The notes under the pieces are model-generated. The model searched no databases and had not been told where the DNA came from. It worked only from the letters and a program-made list of their open reading frames with translations. Below are positions 61,511-64,000 of a DNA stretch of 64,000 bases, piece by piece. This DNA is from Streptomyces sp. L-9-10. Lineage in GTDB: Bacteria > Actinomycetota > Actinomycetes > Streptomycetales > Streptomycetaceae. Where the stretch lies: assembly GCF_004151105.1 (NCBI RefSeq), contig NZ_PHRF01000064.1:210208-274207 (forward strand), in the 5' to 3' direction. Each line of letters begins with the position of its first letter. The stretch's first letter is position 1. Made by a program: the position numbers and the translations under genes.

Positions 61511-62050
61511 TCAAAGGGCGGCAGGAGCGGCGTATTCGCCGATGAGCTGCGCACGAGCCAGCGTATGGAACCGCAGATTGAAGCCGACGACCGCGGGCGA
61601 CGCGTCGGCGTCGGGCCCCAGCCGCTCACTGTCCACCGCGTACACCGTGAACACGTACCGGTGCGCCGGATCCCCGGGCGGCGGCGCCGCGCCGCCGAAG
61701 TCCCGCGTCCCGTAGTCGTTGCGCGCCTGCACCGCGCCCTGGGGAAGCCCCTCGAACGCACCGGTGCCCGCACCCACGGGAAGCTCCGTGACCGACGCCG
61801 GGATATCGAAGACCACCCAGTGCCAGAACCCGCTGCCCGTCGGCGCGTCCGGATCGAAGCACGTCACGGCGAAGCTCCGGGTCTCCGCCGGGAAGCCCTC
61901 CCACCGCAACTGCGGTGAGGTGTTCCCGGCGGCATGGACCTGGGCGTCCTTGAGAGTCGCCCCGGGCGCGATGTCCTCGCTCACCACGGTGAACGACGGC
62001 ACCTGCGGATGGAAGTCATGAGGGAGCGGAGCCCTCTTGCCCTCGGTCAC
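61511..62050 (-). CDS. YbhB/YbcL family Raf-kinase-inhibitor-like (PEBP) protein
   Basis: A 179-residue PEBP-fold protein. Ligand-site motifs are SPQLRWEGFPAETRSFAVTCFDPDAPTGSGFWHWVVFDIPA (about 45-85), then ARNDYGTRDFGGAAPPPGDPAHRYVFTVYAV and a C-terminal ALIG region. No signal peptide, so cytosolic. The bacterial role of the family is not settled; a small phosphate-like or ethanolamine ligand is expected. GTG 62050 is the start used, with an alternative further in. Confidence 0.9.
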   Translation of the reverse strand: MTEGKRAPLPHDFHPQVPSFTVVSEDIAPGATLKDAQVHAAGNTSPQLRWEGFPAETRSFAVTCFDPDAPTGSGFWHWVVFDIPASVTELPVGAGTGAFEGLPQGAVQARNDYGTRDFGGAAPPPGDPAHRYVFTVYAVDSERLGPDADASPAVVGFNLRFHTLARAQLIGEYAAPAAL

Positions 62051-62153
62051 GTCTGAACCTCCGAATCGGCTGTCCTGCCTTGCTGCTCAGCAGCTCGGCC
62101 GCCTGACTGCTCGGCAGCTCGGCCGCCTGCGGGTCCGAGCCTAGAGCCTGTGC

Positions 62154-62936
62154 TCAGAACCAGTTACGACGGCCACCGACCTCGGAGAGCCACTGGTTGA
62201 GATAGGCGGACCAGTCGGTGCCCTGGAAGTCGTTGAGCCCCACCTGGAAGGCCCGGAACGAGTCGCTGCCCTCGGTGAACAGCCCCGGCTTCTTGTCCAT
62301 CTCCAGGATGACGTCCATCTCGCGGTCGTCCGCGACGAAGGACAGCTCGACCTGGTTCAGCCCGCGGTACTGCTCCGGCGCGAAGAACTCGATCTCCTGG
62401 TAGAACGGCAGCCGCTGACGCGTCCCGCGGATGTGGCCGCGCTCCATGTCCGCGGCCTTGAAACGGAAGCCCAGCCGGATGAAGGCGTCCAGGATCGCCT
62501 GCTGCGCCGGCAGCGGGTGGACGTTGATCGGGTCCAGATCGCCGGAGTCCAGGGCCCGCGCGATCTCCAGCTCCGTGGTCACACCGATGTTCATGCCGCG
62601 CAGCGACTGGCCGTCGATCGTCGTGATCGGGGTCTCCCAGGGGATCTCCAGACCGAACGGCACCACATGCACGGCCCCGGCCTGCACCTCGAAGGCACCG
62701 CCGATGTTCTGCTTGGTGAACTCGATGTCCTGCTTGGTCTCCTGGTCGCCGCCCTCGACCTCGACGCGCGCCTGGAGCCCGACGTTGAGCCCTTCGATCC
62801 GCTGGTTCACGGACCCGCCCTGGAGCCGCACCTCGCCCTGGACGACCCCGCCGGGGACGACGTTCAGCTCGGTCAGCTCCGTCTCGACCGACGCGCCACC
62901 GGCGCCCATGCTCGCGAGCAGCTTCTTGAACCCCAT
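62154..62936 (-). CDS. Sporulation-control protein Spo0M (arrestin-like)
   Basis: A 260-residue soluble protein with the Spo0M signature: MGFKKLLASMGAGGASVETELTELNVVPGGVVQGEVRLQGGSVNQRIEGLNVGLQ, an N-terminal arrestin-like beta-sandwich, then the second beta-domain (FKAADMERGHIRGTRQRLPFYQEIEFFAP, VELSFVADDREMDVILEMDKK). It ends with a terminal Gly/Arg/Trp tail. ATG 62936 is preferred since AAGGAG is 6 bases before it; GTG 62942 would sit inside the SD. In Bacillus it affects sporulation; the mechanism in Streptomyces is unknown. Confidence 0.92.
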   Translation of the reverse strand: MGFKKLLASMGAGGASVETELTELNVVPGGVVQGEVRLQGGSVNQRIEGLNVGLQARVEVEGGDQETKQDIEFTKQNIGGAFEVQAGAVHVVPFGLEIPWETPITTIDGQSLRGMNIGVTTELEIARALDSGDLDPINVHPLPAQQAILDAFIRLGFRFKAADMERGHIRGTRQRLPFYQEIEFFAPEQYRGLNQVELSFVADDREMDVILEMDKKPGLFTEGSDSFRAFQVGLNDFQGTDWSAYLNQWLSEVGGRRNWF

Positions 62937-63010
62937 GTTCACTCCTTCTAGATCCTGACCTCTACATACGCGCCTCGACCGTAATCGGTTCCCCGGTAGG
63001 CTCGTACGCC

Positions 63011-63652
63011 ATGACCGAGAGCCCCGACCGCAGGCCGCTGCCCCGCGACTTCTTCGACCGGCCGGTCCTCGAGGTCGCGCCGGACCTCCTGGGCCGAACG
63101 CTGATACGCGACACGGACGACGGTCCCATTGAACTCCGGCTGACTGAAGTGGAGGCGTACGCGGGAGCGATCGACCCGGGCTCGCACGCCTTCCGCGGCC
63201 GTACGGACCGCAACGCGGTGATGTTCGGCCCGCCCGGTCACGCGTATGTCTACTTCACCTACGGGATGTGGCACTGCCTCAACCTGGTGTGCGGCCCGGA
63301 GGGCATGGCGAGCGGGGTCCTGCTGCGGGCCGGCGAGATCGGCGTGGGCGTCGAACTGGCCCGCAAACGTCGACTCTCGGCCCGTCATGACAGAGAACTG
63401 GCCAAAGGCCCGGCCCGCCTGGCCACCGCCCTCGATGTCGACCGCGCCCTGAACGGAACGGACGTCTGCGCCGGCCCCGAGGCGCCACTGTCGATACTCG
63501 CCGGTACCCCGGTCCCCCCTGACCAGGTCCGCAGCGGCCCGCGCACCGGAGTGGGCGGCGACGGCGCGGTTCACCCCTGGCGCTTCTGGATCGGCGACGA
63601 CCCCTCGGTGAGCCCCTATCGCGCCCACGCGCCACGTAAACGTCGAACTTGA
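63011..63652 (+). CDS. DNA-3-methyladenine glycosylase (AAG/MPG family)
   Basis: Alkylation-repair glycosylase of 213 residues. Family elements: DFFDRPVLEVAPDLLGRTLIR at the start, the active-site Glu and Tyr in ELRLTEVEAYAGAIDPGSHAFRG, NAVMFGPPGHAYVYFTYGMWHCLNLV, GVLLRAGEI, KGPARLATAL (ending the substrate pocket) and WRFWIGDDPSVSPY. It releases methylated purines from DNA. It is divergent from Spo0M and lies just before the rRNA operon leader. ATG 63011 is supported by conservation. Confidence 0.93.
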   Translation: MTESPDRRPLPRDFFDRPVLEVAPDLLGRTLIRDTDDGPIELRLTEVEAYAGAIDPGSHAFRGRTDRNAVMFGPPGHAYVYFTYGMWHCLNLVCGPEGMASGVLLRAGEIGVGVELARKRRLSARHDRELAKGPARLATALDVDRALNGTDVCAGPEAPLSILAGTPVPPDQVRSGPRTGVGGDGAVHPWRFWIGDDPSVSPYRAHAPRKRRT

Positions 63653-64000
63653 CTCGTTCCGTTCATCCGCCTAACGTAGCCCGAGCCGCTTTCAACGGGT
63701 CCTGCTGCTCAGCAGTCCCCGAAGTGGCCATCCACTACTTTCGATCACACCCTGACGGGTTGGGATTTCGGCATGCCGAATTCCGGGCTCAATGGCTCGA
63801 TTATGAGCCGGGCAGGGATTCGGTTAAAGTAGTGAACAGCCGAAAGGCAAAAGGCCAATCCAAAGGTCATCGGAATTCTTGAGGCGGAACACGCCGAATG
63901 AATCTGATAGAGTCGGAAACGCAAGACCGAAGGGAAAAGCCCGGAGGAAAGCCCGAGAGGGTGAGTACAAAGGAAGCGTCCGTTCCTTGAGAACTCAACA
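63653..64000 (+). promoter_or_regulatory. Promoter and leader region of an rRNA operon (16S lies beyond the window)
   Basis: The sequence TAGAGTCGGAAACGCAAGACCG (start 63908) and then AGAGGGTGAGTACAAAGGAAG match streptomycete rrn leaders I know. It ends with the boxA-like antitermination element GTTCCTTGAGAACTCAACA (63982-64000). Candidate -10 boxes are TAAAGT (63825-63830) and TAGAGT (63908-63913), so at least two promoters are likely; the -35 boxes are weak (TTATGA at 63801, TTGAGG at 63879 with a long spacer). A palindrome TTCGGCATGCCGAA lies at 63767-63780. Mature 16S should begin roughly 200 bases after the window end. Confidence 0.88.

Noticed and set aside
63649..63882. Open frame of 77 codons after the glycosylase gene
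   Set aside because: It lies in the rRNA operon promoter/leader, has no ribosome site and shows non-coding base composition.

Overview
The window is a gene-dense, very GC-rich stretch of a Streptomyces (or close streptomycete) chromosome. Several features support this: GTG and TTG starts, strong third-position G/C bias, a chaplin, a LAETG sortase substrate, a Gbn-type HTH protein, and a gene order that I recognise from memory as the S. coelicolor SCO1860 to SCO1790 core region. I see no insertion sequence, prophage, CRISPR array, tRNA or complete rRNA gene. Homology statements come from reading the translations, not from searches.

Layout. 1-11.3 kb: a sortase-anchored surface protein, then cobalamin biosynthesis on the minus strand. 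A B12 riboswitch (about 11.1-11.24 kb) leads into cobD-cobQ-chelatase-cobO-cobB. A second minus-strand group (CobE-like protein, small ORF, cobC) is divided from it by a ZIP metal transporter on the plus strand. A DUF4037 fragment lies just past cobC. 11.4-13.1 kb: a Pit phosphate transporter with a small membrane partner and a PHO-box-like upstream repeat. 13.2-21.8 kb: class II aldolase, alpha/beta hydrolase, VOC protein, PQQ-like membrane protein, an ABC-F ATPase behind a tiny upstream ORF, the nucleoid protein Gbn behind a cluster of GATC sites, and an enoyl-CoA hydratase. 21.9-25.1 kb: an Asp23/AmaP envelope-stress operon.

25.2-31.7 kb: atypical SDR, GH15 glycosidase, SURF1, DEDDh exonuclease-BRCT and a secreted subtilase. 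31.9-36.5 kb: DUF485-ActP acetate symporter, moaA, DUF3099 and GlsB-type membrane protein. 36.8-42.8 kb: tyrS, the TldD/PmbA pair with a duplicated junction, and fabG-fabI. 43-48 kb: small secreted protein, a FadR-type GntR regulator divergent from a CynX/NimT MFS gene with its 38-residue partner, SixA phosphatase and serB. 48.4-56.6 kb: a two-FHA ABC transporter with a Q/H-rich repeat linker, an SLT lysozyme-like protein, a divergent QueA coupled to an SDR, a NarL-type two-component system and the cysteine-free chaplin ChpE. 56.6-63.7 kb: ABC ATPase, NfeD-SPFH pair, TauE/SafE exporter, HNH nuclease, PEBP-like protein, Spo0M and 3-methyladenine glycosylase. The last 350 bases are the promoter/leader region of an rRNA operon whose 16S gene starts beyond the window.

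The gene content is mostly conserved core chromosome, so I do not claim a wholly new system. The best leads are regulatory or structural: the GATC cluster at gbn, the 86-bp duplicated tldD-pmbA junction with a 29-codon coupling ORF, the seven-residue leader before the ABC-F gene, the divergent QueA, and the paired palindrome/terminator before moaA.
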